Shown here: piece after piece, positions 25,814 to 36,633 of the stretch | Numbering within the stretch: position 1 is the stretch's first letter | Layout of the letters: each line of letters starts with the position of its first letter | Origin: CAIQPS01 sp963721365 | Lineage (GTDB): Bacteria > Actinomycetota > Thermoleophilia > RBG-16-64-13 | NCBI GenBank assembly: GCA_963721365.1 | Contig: CAVRJE010000027.1 | Span: 27,108 to 91,107 of the forward strand | Direction: 5' to 3' | Length of the DNA: 64,000 nt | Made by a program: the position numbers and the translations under genes | The notes under the pieces: model-generated | The model's database searches: none | Told to the model about the DNA's origin: nothing | What the model saw: only the letters and a program-made list of their open reading frames with translations

Positions 25814-27449
25814 CTAGTGCTCCGTCTCCACCTGGACGAGGCCCTCTACGTGATATGCGCGCCGCAGCGCGGGCTTGTCGATCTTGCCGGTGGCGTTCCG
25901 GGGCACCTGGTCGAAGATGATCCTGCGTGGGCGCTTGTAGCGGGGGAGAGCGGAGCAGAACTCGAGGACATCCGCCTCCGTCGGGTGGTGCCCTCGCTTC
26001 AACTGGACGATGGCCGCGGCGATCTCGCCCAGGCGCTCGTCGGGCAGGCCGATGACGGCCACATCCTTGACGTCCGGATGACGGTGGAGGAAGTCCTCTA
26101 TCTGCACCGGGTAGATGTTCTCACCGCCGGTGATGATGACGTCCTTCTTGCGGTCCACCAGATGGATGAAGCCGTCCTCATCCGTCCGGGCCATGTCGCC
26201 GGTGAGCAGCCAGCCGTCGCGCATCACCGCGGCCGTCGCCTCGGGGTCGTTGTAGTAGCCCTTCATGACTCCCGGTCCCTTGACGGCCAGTTCCCCGATG
26301 GCTCCCGGCTCGACGACCGCCCCGGAGTCGTCGACGATCATCGTCTCCCACTGGTAGCCCGGGATCCCGATAGCTCCCACCTTGTGGACGTTCTCGATCC
26401 CCAGGTGCACGCAACCCGGGCCCACAGATTCGGTGAGCCCGTAGTCGGTGTCGTATTGGTGATGGGGAAAACGCTCCAGCCAGCGGTGGACCAAGCTGGG
26501 CGGTACCGGCTGGGCTCCGATGTGCATGAGCCGCCACTGGTCGAGCTCGTAGTCGTCCGGTCTCACCTCGCCCTGGTCGATAGCCATCAGTATGTCCTGC
26601 ACCCAGGGGACGAGCAGCCAGACGATGGTGACCTTCTCTTGGGAGATCGTCTCGAGGATCCATTGCGGCTTGGTCCCCCGCAGTAGCACGCCCTTGCTGC
26701 CGGCCAGCAGACTCCCGAACCAGTGCATCTTGCCGCCGGTGTGGTAGAGCGGGGCGATGCAGAGGAAGTTGTCGTCGCGGCCCTGGCCGTGATGGTTCTG
26801 CTCCACCTCGGCCGCCGACATCAGACTGCGGTGATCGTGCAGGATCGCCTTGGGGAAGCCGGTGGTGCCGGAGGAGAAGTAGAGCGCCCCGTCGTCCTTC
26901 TCTGAGATCTCGATCGACGGGCGGCTCCGTCGAACATCCGGGCGTCACCTCGTTGTAGCATTCGGCGAATGAGGGGCAGTCCGCGCCCACGAAGAAGCGG
27001 GGTTCGAGTCGGGGAATCCGATCGATCACAGCCTCGACCCGGCCCACGAATTCAGGCCCAAAAACCAGGGCGCGGGTCTCGGAGAGCTTGAGACAGTACT
27101 CGATCTCCTCCGCGGTGTAGCGATAGTTCATCGGCACCGCCACCGCCCCGGTCTTGAGGATCCCGAAGTAGATCGGGAGCCACTCCAGGCAGTTCATGAG
27201 CAGGATCGCCACTTTGTCGCCCCTGCCGATGCCGCGGCTGAGGAGCAGGTCGGCGAAGCGGTTTGCGGCCTCGTCGAACTGCCGCCAGGTGATCTCCCGC
27301 CGGGAGTACTCGTGCGCGTTGGTCTCCATGAGCTCGTACTCCCGCCAGGTGACCTCCCGCTTCTCTTTCACCTCGGGGTTGACGCATACCAGACAGACCT
27401 CGTCGCCGTAGAGCGTGGCGTTGCGCGCGAGAAGCTCCGTGATGATCAT
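25814..27449 (-). CDS. Acyl-CoA synthetase (AMP-forming)
   Basis: About 545 residues with a frame break near 26935. The ATP/AMP motif YFSSGTTGFPKA is at the break, followed by YGLTESVGPG, GWLLTGDMARTDEDGF, DRKKDVIITGGENIYP and the catalytic Lys in PRNATGKIDK. It activates a carboxylic acid to its CoA thioester. The N-terminus carries a partial duplication: REVTWREYE is followed some 17 residues later by RREITWRQFDEAANRF, and the underlying DNA contains an 18-base near-repeat. Substrate unknown; short- or medium-chain acids are likely by resemblance. Confidence 0.88.
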
Positions 27450-27519
27450 TGGTGTGGAACCCTCCTAGACCGCTGCGGTCCGGACATTCTACAGCCTGGA
27501 GGTCGATATACTGGGGGCC

Positions 27520-28063
27520 ATGAGTACGCCCCCCTCAACCTGAACGCTCCTCTCTACCATGAGGAGCAACGCTTCCGGCAGTGGTGGGTCTGGGCGCTGG
27601 TCGTCGCGCCGGCCGCCCTCGCCTGGTGGCCGTTCATCCAACAGATCATCGGAGGGGAGCCGGTGGGGCAGAACCCGGCTCCCGACTGGGCGGTTTGGGT
27701 GTTGTGGCTACTCATAGGACTGGCATTGCCCTTCCTGTTTGGCCGCATCCGCCTGGTTATCGAGGTCACCGACGATCAGGTGTCGATCCGTTACTGGCCC
27801 TTTTCCCGCGCCGCGCGATCGCTCTCGCGGACATCCAGCAGGTCCAGGCGCGCCAATACAACGCCGTGAAGGAGTACGGCGGCTGGGGCGTCAAGGGCTG
27901 GTCAAAGGACAAGATGGCCTACAACGTGAGCGGCGACCGGGGCGTGGAGCTGACGCTGAAGGACGGACGGCGCATCATGCTCGGTTCTCAACGCGCCGAG
28001 GAACTGGCCGGGGCCATAGAGGCGGCGCGCGGGCGCGCGGGCGCGACTCGTCCCAAGGGCTGA
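27520..28063 (+). CDS. Membrane-anchored PH-domain-like protein
   Basis: About 180 residues. Two TM helices (WWVWALVVAPAALAWWPF and VLWLLIGLALPFLFG) precede a bacterial PH-like domain: RLVIEVTDDQVSIRYWPF, then RAIALADIQQVQARQYN, VELTLKDGRRIMLGSQRAEEL. The frame is broken in the C-run near 27530, just after the ATG, and again near 27815. Function unknown. Confidence 0.7.
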
Positions 28064-28108
28064 ATCATACGCCGGCTTTATGCCGGCCCGGGTAGTGTTC
28101 TCAGCGAG

Positions 28109-30069
28109 ATGAGCATGCAAGAGAGATCCACGCGGTGGCACGGATTGAAGTCTTGGCGGCCTGAGCAACGTCCCTGGTGGTCGTGGGTGGGCCTCGGTGC
28201 GATCGTCGTCCTTGCTCTCGCCCTCTTTACGTGGGGGCTCTCCCGGAACGGCATGGGCAACGAGTACTACGCGGCCGCGGTAAAGAGCGGGAGCGTGAGC
28301 TGGAAGGCCTGGTTCTTTGGCTCGCTCGACCCGGGGTCGTTCATCACCGTCGACAAGCTACCGGCCTCCCTGTGGCTGCAAGGGCTCTCAGGCCGATTGT
28401 TCGGTTTCTCCAGTTGGAGCATGCTGCTTCCGCAGGCACTGGCAGGGGTGGGGTCCGTCCTCATCCTCTATCACCTTGTGCGCCGCTGGCAGGGTGACGT
28501 GGCCGGCCTGCTGGCCGCGCTCGCGCTCGCCCTCACTCCGGTGGCGGTGGTCATGTTCCGCTTCAACGACCCGGATGCTCTGCTCACCCTTCTGTTGCTG
28601 GCGGCTGCCTGGGCGCTCTGGTCGGCACTTGAGAAGGGGTCGACGTGGAAGCTCGCGGCCTGCGGCGCTCTGGTCGGCTTCGCCTTCCTCACCAAGATGC
28701 TGGAAGCACTCGTGGTGTTACCCGCGTTTGCGCTGGTCTACCTTGCGTGCGGTCCCGCGAGACTCGGACGGCGGGTCCTCCAGACCCTGGCCGCCGGCGC
28801 CGCGCTGGTCGTCGCCGGCGGGTGGTGGGTGGCCGTCGTCGAGTTATGGCCGGCGGCAAGCCGGCCCTACGTGGGGGGGAGCACCAATAACTCCGTCATC
28901 GATCTCGTCTTCAGCCGCAGCGCCGGGTACCTGGGCAATTCAGGCCCGACGCCGAACTTCAGTGGCGCACCGGGCTGGCTGCGTATGTTCAACGAGCAAC
29001 TGGGAGGCCAGATATCCTGGCTCGTCCCGCTGGCGCTGGTCGGCCTGATAGCGGGCTTGTGGCTCACACGGAGAGGTCGGCGCACCGATATTCCTCGTGC
29101 CGGCTACCTGCTCTGGGGCGGGTGGGCCCTACTCTATCTGGCCGTGTTCAGTCTAGCCAAGGGCGTGCTCCATCCGTACTACGCCGTCGTCCTAGCTCCG
29201 CCGCTGGCCGCGCTTGCGGGCGGCGGCTCGGTCGCCATGTGGCGGCTGGGCCGTCACAGCCGCTGGCTGGCCTGGCTGTTGCCCGCCGCGGTGCTTGGAA
29301 CGGGCTTCCTGTCCGCTTCCCTTCTCGGCCGCACCCCCGGATACGCGCCGGGCTGGCAACGGTGATCATCGCGGCCGGAAGCGTGGGCGCGGTGGCGCTG
29401 GCGCTGGCGATAGCCAGGGTCTTCAGTGCAAGGGCTATCGCGATCGGAGCCGGGGCGCTCGCGATGGTGTGCGTGTTGGCCGGACCCACCGCATATTCCT
29501 TGAGCACCGTCTCGCGCAGTATCTCAGGCCCGTTTGCCGCCGCCGGGCCCGACGCGATCCTGCGCCTAGCGGGCGGTCCAAGCGGTTTGGGTGGAGGCCC
29601 AGACGGCGGTTCGTTCACACCCCTCGGCATGTCCACGTCCTCGAGCTCGACGGCCGACATCTCCCTCGCGAACTACCTTCTCGCCAACAAGGGGTCGGCA
29701 GAGTACCTGGTCGCGGTCCAGGGAGCGCAATCCGCGGAATCTCTCATCCTGGCCACCGGGCAGCCGGTGATGGCGATGGGGGGCTTCAACGGTGCAGATC
29801 CCGCTCCAACGCTTGCCGAGTTCCAGCAACTCGTCGCCGCGAAGAAGGTACGTTACGTGCTTGTCGGTGGCGGACAGGGATTCGCTGGTCCGCCGAGCGG
29901 GAGGCCCGGAGGACCACCTCCCGGCGGAGGCGGGTTCCCCGGTGGCCTCGGCGGTTCTAGCGCCACCTTCAGCGCCATCTCCCAGTGGGTCGAACAGAAC
30001 GGCACGGTGGTCGACGCCGGCCAATACGGCGTAAGCACCGGCGGAGGCACGCTCTACCAGCTCTGGTAG
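28109..30069 (+). CDS. Family 39-type glycosyltransferase (ArnT/PMT-like)
   Basis: About 653 residues with a break near 29350. The N-terminal helix is followed by a loop with GMGNEYYAAAVKSG and SLDPGSFITVDKLPASLWLQ, the acidic donor site typical of actinobacterial GT39 proteins. There are 10-12 TM helices, then an external C-terminal domain with Gly-rich stretches (GGGPDGGSF; PGGPPPGGGG). It transfers a sugar from polyprenyl phosphate at the outer membrane face. A polyprenol-sugar synthase-type GT2 follows, a fitting pair. Confidence 0.85.
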
Positions 30070-30150
30070 CGGCTGCCCTGCTGTCGGCCGCCTCCGGTTG
30101 CGGCTCGTTCTCCTAGGGGGAGACTCGCGTCCGGCTATACTCTTTCCACG

Positions 30151-30945
30151 ATGGAATCGCTCGTGGAATCTCACTACTCCAACGGCGGCCGGGGCTCTGT
30201 GCTTGCGGTCGTCCCCGCGCACAACGAGGCTGGAAGGATCGGCGCGGTGGTCGCCGCGGTGGCCGCCCAAGGCCTGCCCGTCCTCGTGGTCGACGACGGC
30301 TCCGCCGACACGACCGGATCGGAGGCCTCTGCCGCCGGCGCCCAGGTGCTCCGGCTGGAGCCGAACCGGGGGAAGGGCGGGGCGCTAAAGGCGGGCTTTC
30401 GCGAAGCCCTCGCCATGAGGGCCGCGGGGGGCAGTGCCGCCGGTGTGGCCGCCCCGGCAGCCGGGTTCGACGAAGCGCGCCCTGGCTGGGCAGCGTTCCT
30501 GACCCTCGATGGTGACGGCCAGCATGATCCGGCCGAGATACCGCAGTTTCTCGCGGCTTGGGAGCGATCGGGCGCGGACCTGGTGGTAGGTATGCGCGAC
30601 TATGGCCAGATGCCGCCCATCCGCTGGTTCACCAACAGCGTCAGCCGATGGTTGTTCTCTCGGGCGCTGGGACAGCGGATCCCCGACAACCAATCCGGCT
30701 ACCGGCTCCACACCCGGCGGATAGCCGAGGCCGCGCTTGCAAGCGAGGAGCAAGGCTTCGCCTTCGAGGTGGAGGAGATAGCCATCTGTGTCGGGCGGGG
30801 CTACCAGCTCGCCTGGGTGCCGATCAAGACGATCTACGGGACCGAGAAGAGCGACATCAGGCCGTGGACCCACTTCTCCAGCTTCATGCGCGTCACGTGG
30901 CGCGCCCGCAAGCGGATGAGGGAGGAGCGGCGGGCGGCCGGATAG
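30151..30945 (+). CDS. GT2 glycosyltransferase, polyprenyl-phosphate sugar synthase-like
   Basis: 264 residues, intact. VPAHNEAGRIG, the DXD-like VVDDGSADTT, NRGKGGALKAGF and TLDGDGQHDP with the metal-binding acidic residues identify a DPM1/DPG-synthase-like enzyme. It has no TM helix. It carries an Ala-rich insertion of about 25 residues before FLTLDGDGQ. It likely makes the polyprenyl-phosphate sugar donor for the preceding GT39 protein. Confidence 0.87.
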   Translation: MESLVESHYSNGGRGSVLAVVPAHNEAGRIGAVVAAVAAQGLPVLVVDDGSADTTGSEASAAGAQVLRLEPNRGKGGALKAGFREALAMRAAGGSAAGVAAPAAGFDEARPGWAAFLTLDGDGQHDPAEIPQFLAAWERSGADLVVGMRDYGQMPPIRWFTNSVSRWLFSRALGQRIPDNQSGYRLHTRRIAEAALASEEQGFAFEVEEIAICVGRGYQLAWVPIKTIYGTEKSDIRPWTHFSSFMRVTWRARKRMREERRAAG

Positions 30946-31057
30946 GCGGCCGGCCGGATGGGCGGCCGACGCAGCCACCGGCGAGTCATCCTCCGCGCCC
31001 AGGGCGGGGCGCCTGAATGCTAGACTCGGTCGAAATCGACTACCGGGGGTAGGTGCA

Positions 31058-31912
31058 GTGGAGATCCGGCTGAACGCCAACGCAGCTCAACCATTGGCAA
31101 CCAAGGTCTTCTTCTGTGACGAAGAGGGATTCGAGGTCGCTTCGGTCATCGTCACGGGGAAGAGCGATGCCGTTCTCATCGACGCTCAGTGGACGCTCTC
31201 GAGCGCCCACCGGGTCATCACCGAGATAGTGGAGACCGGAAAGAAGCTCACGACCATCTATCTGACCCACGCCCATCCCGATCACTACTTCGGGGCCGGC
31301 ACGATCGCCCAGGCGTTCCCCGAAGCGCGGGTGGTGGCGGTACCGTCGGAAGCGGACATGATCAACGCCCAGTTCTTCGGGAAGATGGAGATCTGGGAGA
31401 ACACCATAGGCGTCCATAACGTGTGCCGGCAGGCCGTGCACGTGGAGTCCCTCACCGAGGACTATATCGAGCTCGAGGGCCAGCGTCTGGAGATCATCTC
31501 CAAGGTGATCGGCGACATGCGCTACAACACCATGGTCTGGATCCCCTCCATCAAGACGCTCTACGCGAGCGACGTGCTGTTCAACCAGGCCCATCCCTTC
31601 ACCTGCGAGATCACAGCCGAGGAGCGGCAGCAATGGGTCAGGGAGATCGACAAGATCGAGACCATGGGGGCGGAAGTCATCATCCCCGGGCACCAGAGAC
31701 CTGGGATGCAGTTCGACAGGAGCTCTCTCGACTTTACTCGCGAGTATCTCCTCGCCACGGAGGAGGAGCTGGCGCGGACGGACACCGTCGCCGACTTCTA
31801 CTACGTCATGGCGGAGCGCTTCCCGAACGCCCATCTCGTCCATCTGAGCAACGAGATGAACGCTAATGTGTTCAAGGGCGACCGGGACTGGCATTGGCGC
31901 GAAGAGGAGTGA
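31058..31912 (+). CDS. Metallo-beta-lactamase-fold hydrolase
   Basis: 284 residues, intact, GTG start. The metal motif THAHPDH (His71, His73, Asp75, His76) is complete, with later LYASDVLFNQ (Asp ligand) and VIIPGH (final His). The short N-terminus has no signal, so cytoplasmic. It resembles SoxH/lactonase-like or dehydrase-like single-domain hydrolases. The next gene starts seven bases after its stop. Substrate unknown. Confidence 0.88.
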   Translation: MEIRLNANAAQPLATKVFFCDEEGFEVASVIVTGKSDAVLIDAQWTLSSAHRVITEIVETGKKLTTIYLTHAHPDHYFGAGTIAQAFPEARVVAVPSEADMINAQFFGKMEIWENTIGVHNVCRQAVHVESLTEDYIELEGQRLEIISKVIGDMRYNTMVWIPSIKTLYASDVLFNQAHPFTCEITAEERQQWVREIDKIETMGAEVIIPGHQRPGMQFDRSSLDFTREYLLATEEELARTDTVADFYYVMAERFPNAHLVHLSNEMNANVFKGDRDWHWREEE

Positions 31913-31919
31913 CACCGCT

Positions 31920-32390
31920 GTGGAGCGCCGGCCGGCGCCTGTCTCCATCGACGAGTACATAGCGGGGTTCCCGGCCGAGACGCAGCGCGCGCTCCAGCAA
32001 CTGCGCACCACGATTCGGGCGGCGGCCCCGGGCGCCACCGAGAAGATAAGCTACGGCATCCCGGCGTTCGATCTTGCGGGGCGGCACTTGGTCTTCTTCG
32101 CCGCTTACGCGCGGCATATCGGTCTCTACCCGATCACGGGCGCCGTCGCGGAGGCATTAGGAGGAGAGTTGCAGCCCTTCAGGAGCGGGAAGGCCTCCGC
32201 TCGGTTCCCGCTGGACCGGCCATTGCCTTTGGAGTTGATCACGAAGATAGTCGAATGCATGGTGGCCGGGAGCGCCGGAGAACGACCTAGCGGCGGGCCG
32301 AAGATTACAGTTACTCGGTGTCGGGAATCGTGTGACCAGCAACTGCCAGAGACCGCGAGGAGGGAGATATGCGACCGGCCAAGATCGTAG
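31920..32390 (+). CDS. DUF1801-family protein
   Basis: About 156 residues from a GTG at 31920. IDEYIAGFPAETQRALQQLRTTIRAAAPGATEKISYGIPAFDLAGRHL-type sequence is the DUF1801 (YdhG-like) core. Its C-terminus (ETARREICDRPRS) overlaps the next gene and is atypical, suggesting a frame error near 32270. Role unknown; the fold is related to proteins that bind small ligands or metal. Confidence 0.8.
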   Translation: MERRPAPVSIDEYIAGFPAETQRALQQLRTTIRAAAPGATEKISYGIPAFDLAGRHLVFFAAYARHIGLYPITGAVAEALGGELQPFRSGKASARFPLDRPLPLELITKIVECMVAGSAGERPSGGPKITVTRCRESCDQQLPETARREICDRPRS

Positions 32391-33269
32391 CGATCGTCAT
32401 CGGCGCCTTGCTGATCCTTGTCGGCATCGGGGTGCTGGCCCCTGGGATCATCTTGCTGTCGATCAACGGGTCCTACAAGGATAGCTCCGGCTTCTTCTCG
32501 ACCTCCGACCGCGCCCTCAGTTCGAGCCGGGTACGCTCTCATCACTCCCGATGTGAGGCTGAACATCGGCTCTGGGGACTGGATTCCCGGGCGGAGGATC
32601 GGTGCAGATCAGCGCGACTTCGAGCGGTACGGCTCCCGTCTTCATCGGCATTGGGCCTACGGACGCAGGTGAACGAGTATCTGAGCGGCGTGGCCTACGA
32701 TGAGGTCACCAACCCGGAGATCCTCTCATCGTGGTTCTCCTCCGCGGCGGAGTATCGTCACCACGACGGGGGCGCGCCGTCGGCGCCGCCCGGACAGCAG
32801 ACCTTCTGGGTGGCCGAGCAGGAAGGGCAGGGCACCCAGACCGTCCAGTGGAACGTGCATGGCGGCGACTGGACTGCGGTGCTGATGAACGCCGATGCGA
32901 GTGCGCCGGTGAACGGCGAGCGTGAGCTTCGGTGCCCGGCTCGGCTTCTTGCTGCCTCTCGGCATCGGCTTGACCGTTGCCGGCGTGGTGCTCCTGGCGG
33001 TCGGGATCGTCCTGGTGGTCCTGGGGGCACGGCGGTCGCGGCCGCCGCTCCAACCCGGATACCCGGGCGGGGCTCCCTACGGGCCGCCGCAACAGCCCCC
33101 CTACCAGCCGGCGCCCTATCAGCAACCGCCCTACACGGCGCCACCCCACGCGCCGCCGTCCTACCAGCAGCCGCCGCAGGAGCAGGCGCCCTATGCTGCC
33201 CCCGCCGCGCCACCGCCGGTCGCCCCTCCCGAGGCCGACAAGCCCGCTACGGCACCGGAGGACACCTAG
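32369..33269 (+). CDS. Membrane protein with extracytoplasmic domain and Pro/Gln-rich tail
   Basis: The N-terminal helix is IVAIVIGALLILVGIGVLAPG. An external domain follows, containing YALITPDVRLNIGSGDWIPG and TDQVNEYLSGVAYDEV, then QTFWVAEQEGQGTQTVQWNV. A second helix (LPLGIGLTVAGVVLLAVGIVLVV) leads to a long PPYQPAPYQQPPYTAPP-like tail. At least four frame breaks lie between 32525 and 32935. The layout is typical of actinobacterial envelope proteins of unknown function. Confidence 0.65.
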
Positions 33270-33342
33270 GCTAGGAGCCTGCCCGGCGCGCGGCCTTCCC
33301 TGGGTGTGCCCGAGCGGTCTGCGTCAGCGGTTACAGAAAAGC

Positions 33343-33378
33343 CGAGCCCCGCGCGGCGCATCCGCCGCGCGGGGCTCG
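33343..33378 (-). terminator. Strong rho-independent terminator of the META lipoprotein gene
   Basis: A perfect 16-bp GC-rich stem (33343-33358 with 33363-33378) and 4-base loop; on the minus strand it is followed by gcttttctg. It starts 20 bases beyond the stop of the leftward lipoprotein gene. Confidence 0.9.
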
Positions 33379-33397
33379 CACTGCAGATAGAAGCAGG

Positions 33398-34201
33398 TTA
33401 CTTAGCCACGTACTGGGCCAGCGCCGCACCCGTCGCGTCACGCAGCCACAACTCGTCGCCTTCGATCGAGTAGGTCGCGGTCTTGGGCAGGGCGGCCAGG
33501 TAGGCGGCTTCCTGCGCCATCAGCGCATCAGGGCCCGCCATCATGGTGCTGGCGATCTGCGCATCGATGGTCATCTTGTCCGGGTCGGAGGTGGTGTACT
33601 TCGCCGTATACTGGTTGACGCTCGCATTGCCCGCCAAAGTACCATCGGCGCCGAAAACGGCCGTTATGGTGCTGTCGGCGGCGAGTGACTGGAGCGCGTC
33701 TTTGCCGTTGTTGTAGGCGAGGGCCTGCCATTCTGTCCCCGTGAGAGCGGTCGGCTCCACTACCTGGTATTTCACCAATACCTTGCCTTTGTCGTCAAGC
33801 AGCGTCAGGGAGTCGCCGGTGACTTCGTAGGTCGCCGCCTTCTGCAGCGCCGCGAAATAGGCCTGCTCCTGAGCCATAGCGTCCTCAGGGCCGGCCATCT
33901 GCGTGCTGATCAGGACTCCGATCTGGATCGTGTTGCCGGGGCCGGTCGTATAAGGCCCACCGTAGCTGTTGACGGTGCCGGTGCCGGTCACCTTGCCCGT
34001 GGCGAACTTGGCCGTAGCCGCGCTCCCCTTGGTGGCGAGGACCGACTTGACCCCCGCGATCTCGGTCGCCTTCCAGGTCTTGCCCTCGAGAGCCTTGGAG
34101 TCGTCCGCCGTGCTGCCGCTGCCGCACCCGGCGAGGGCCATGACGGACAGTGCGAGCACCGCCGCGCACGCGATCGAGATGACGGGCAGAGAACGCTTCA
34201 T
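33398..34201 (-). CDS. Lipoprotein with two META-like domains
   Basis: 267 residues, intact. The signal peptide ends in the lipobox LAGC (Cys25). It has two homologous halves: GKTWKATEIAGV to the first TLLDDKGKVLV, and GTEWQALAYNNG to LWLRDATGAAL. Each half contains N-S/Q-Y and a MAGP-(E/D)-(D/A)-(A/L)-MAQE-(Q/A)-AY block, as in META/HslJ proteins. Outer-face lipoprotein, function unknown. Confidence 0.87.
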   Translation of the reverse strand: MKRSLPVISIACAAVLALSVMALAGCGSGSTADDSKALEGKTWKATEIAGVKSVLATKGSAATAKFATGKVTGTGTVNSYGGPYTTGPGNTIQIGVLISTQMAGPEDAMAQEQAYFAALQKAATYEVTGDSLTLLDDKGKVLVKYQVVEPTALTGTEWQALAYNNGKDALQSLAADSTITAVFGADGTLAGNASVNQYTAKYTTSDPDKMTIDAQIASTMMAGPDALMAQEAAYLAALPKTATYSIEGDELWLRDATGAALAQYVAK

Positions 34202-34374
34202 GTGTCATACCTCCATTATCCATTTGACCATTCCACGCCGCCCTGTCCGGCGCGTGGCCCGACTCCAGCCCGGGCGTCGGACGCCGTGGCTGAGGACCTG
34301 GTTCCGCATCCATTGTTACGATATGCGGTAGCATCGGTGGGTCGAACGCGCGGTAGAAATCGGAGATACGGCTG

Positions 34375-35283
34375 ATGAACCTTCTGCAAGCCATCGGTAA
34401 CACTCCTCTGGTCGAGCTCGTGAACCTCAACCCGAATCCGAACGCCAAGGTGCTCTGCAAGCTCGAGGGCTGCAATCCTGGTGGATCGGTGAAGGACCGT
34501 CCCGCCCTCTACATGATCACCAAAGCCGAAGAGAGCGGAGAGCTCACTCCGGACAAGATCATCCTGGAGCCGACCTCCGGTAACACCGGTATCGCCATCG
34601 CCATGATCGGTGCCGCCAAGGGCTACGAGGTGCAACTCTGCATGCCCGAGTGCGTCAGCACCGAGCGGCGGCTGATACTGGAGGGCTTCGGAGCCCATGT
34701 CTTTCCTACCTCGGCCAAGGACAACATCGACGGCGCCATCCGTCAGGCCCACGCTCTCATGGAGGAGTTCCCGGGCAAGTACTACATGCCCAACCAGTAC
34801 GACAACGAGGCCAATGCTCTGTCGCACTTCGAGACGACCGGTCCCGAGGTCTACCGGCAGACCAACGGCGAGGTGGACTACTTCGTGGCAGGCATGGGCA
34901 CGTCGGGCACGCTGATGGGCACGGGCAGGTATCTGAAGTCGGTGAAGCCCGCCGTGAAGATCGTCGGCGTCGAGCCGGCCATGGGGCACACCATCCAGGG
35001 GCTCAAGAACATGACGGAGTCCATGGTACCGGGCATCTACCATCGGGAAGAGCTCGATCTCAAGGAGATGGTCGACGACGGCGAAGCCTTCGAGACCACC
35101 CGGCTTCTGGCGACCAGGGAGGGGCTGTTCGTCGGCACCTCAGGGGGGGCGGCGGCAGCGGTGGCGCTGCGCATCGCCAAGCGGATCGAAGGCGGGACGA
35201 TCGTGGTGATCCTTCCCGACCGGGGCGACCGGTATCTGAGCACGATGCAATTCAGGTCCGTGTGCGCCAAGTGTCCGCCGTGA
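34375..35283 (+). CDS. cysK: Cysteine synthase A (O-acetylserine sulfhydrylase)
   Basis: 302 residues, intact. The PLP Lys is in GGSVKDRPA (Lys40). PTSGNTG (66-72) and GTSGTLMGTGRYLK are complete. It forms cysteine from O-acetylserine and sulfide. It lacks the C-terminal CBS domains of cystathionine beta-synthase; the unusual end CAKCPP adds two Cys. It lies upstream of the Fe-S protein in the same direction. Confidence 0.93.
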   Translation: MNLLQAIGNTPLVELVNLNPNPNAKVLCKLEGCNPGGSVKDRPALYMITKAEESGELTPDKIILEPTSGNTGIAIAMIGAAKGYEVQLCMPECVSTERRLILEGFGAHVFPTSAKDNIDGAIRQAHALMEEFPGKYYMPNQYDNEANALSHFETTGPEVYRQTNGEVDYFVAGMGTSGTLMGTGRYLKSVKPAVKIVGVEPAMGHTIQGLKNMTESMVPGIYHREELDLKEMVDDGEAFETTRLLATREGLFVGTSGGAAAAVALRIAKRIEGGTIVVILPDRGDRYLSTMQFRSVCAKCPP

Positions 35284-35314
35284 TGCCGTAGGCGCGGCCG
35301 GCAAAGGAGAGGGT

Positions 35315-36540
35315 ATGAGACAGGGGAGAGGCAGTTACAGGGGCGGGCACGGGCCCTATCCGGATCACGTCCTCAAGCGGGTCGATCGCCCGACGACGTT
35401 CATCGACGACGATGCCGTGCCGCGGGTCGACGAACGCGACGGCGGCTTCGTCCGGGCCACCAGGGGCGAGTACGGCCCCGGCCTCCAAAGGGAGGTCAAG
35501 CGCTTCGTGCCCAAGCATCCGCTTTCCGGGGCCCTGGCCACGATGACCACCGCCCTTGGAGGCCTCGTGGAGCCTTCGAACCCCGACTTCGACCCCTCGC
35601 GCAGCCCGTGGGCCACCTCCGGCTGGAGCCCGATGCCGCCGGTGGCGGGGAAGAAGGCGCCCGGCACGGAAGACCCCGCGGCCATGGCGGCGCACATCAA
35701 GGCCACCGCGTACTTTCTGCGCGCCGACGCAGTCGGGGTGTGCGAGTTGCCCCGCTATGCCGTGTTCACCCACAGCAAGTTCGACGGGTCCGAGATCCAC
35801 CTGGACCACCCATACGCGATCGGCATCCTCGTGGACCAGGACTGGCCCACCGCCCACGCCTTCACCGGCGACGACTGGATCAGCAACTCCATGAGTTTTC
35901 TGGCCTACTCCAACTCGGGGTTCATCGCCTGCGTACTGGCCGACTACATCCGCAGGCTCGGCTATAGCGCCCGGGCGCACCATGCCCGCAACTACCAGGT
36001 CAACCTCCCGCCGATCCTGCTCTGGGCCGGGCTGGGAGAGATGTGCCGCATCGGCGACATCGTGCTCAACCCTTTCCTGGGGCCGCGTTTCAAGGCGGCG
36101 GTCGTCACCACCGACATGCCGCTCGTGCCCGACAAGCCCATCGACTTCGGGCTTCAGGGCTTCTGCGCCACATGCAAGAAGTGCGCGCGCGAGTGTCCTT
36201 CGCAGGCGATCAGCGACGGCGCCAAGGTCATGTATAACGGCTACGAGAAATGGCAGTGCGACGTACGCCGGTGCACCTCCCATCGCGTCGGCAATCAACA
36301 TGGAGCGGGCTGCGGCACGTGCATCAAAGTCTGTCCGTGGAACAAGCCGTTCACGCCCTTCCACCGCGCCATGGGCTCGCTCATGCGCAACGTGCCGCCG
36401 GCCCGCCGCCTTGCGGTGTGGGGCGACGACCTCCTGGGCTACGGCAAGGAGAGCCCGCAAGGACAAGTGGTGGCTCGATCTGGAGGACATGGACGGCGAG
36501 CTGGTGCGGCCTGGCGATAGAGGGGCGCGGGCGCCAGTAA
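35315..36540 (+). CDS. Reductive-dehalogenase-like Fe-S protein without Tat signal
   Basis: About 408 residues with breaks near 36455 and 36513; the restored end is LEDMDGELVRLAIEGRGRQ. The C-terminal half has two Fe-S motifs, CATCKKCARECPSQAI and CGTCIKVCPWNKP, and the family segments VNLPPILLWAGLGEMCRIG and FSGDDW-like FTGDDWISN. It resembles RdhA and related corrinoid Fe-S proteins. There is no Tat motif or RdhB partner, so it is probably cytoplasmic as in the NpRdhA type or a non-dehalogenating relative. Activity on organohalides cannot be claimed. Confidence 0.72.
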
Positions 36541-36633
36541 CCGTCAGCGGGCGCGGGAGATCGCCGTGTGCCGGGCGGAAAAGGCGGGAGAAGCTATCAT
36601 ATGCGACCACACTGAAGTCGCTGGAGGTAATCC

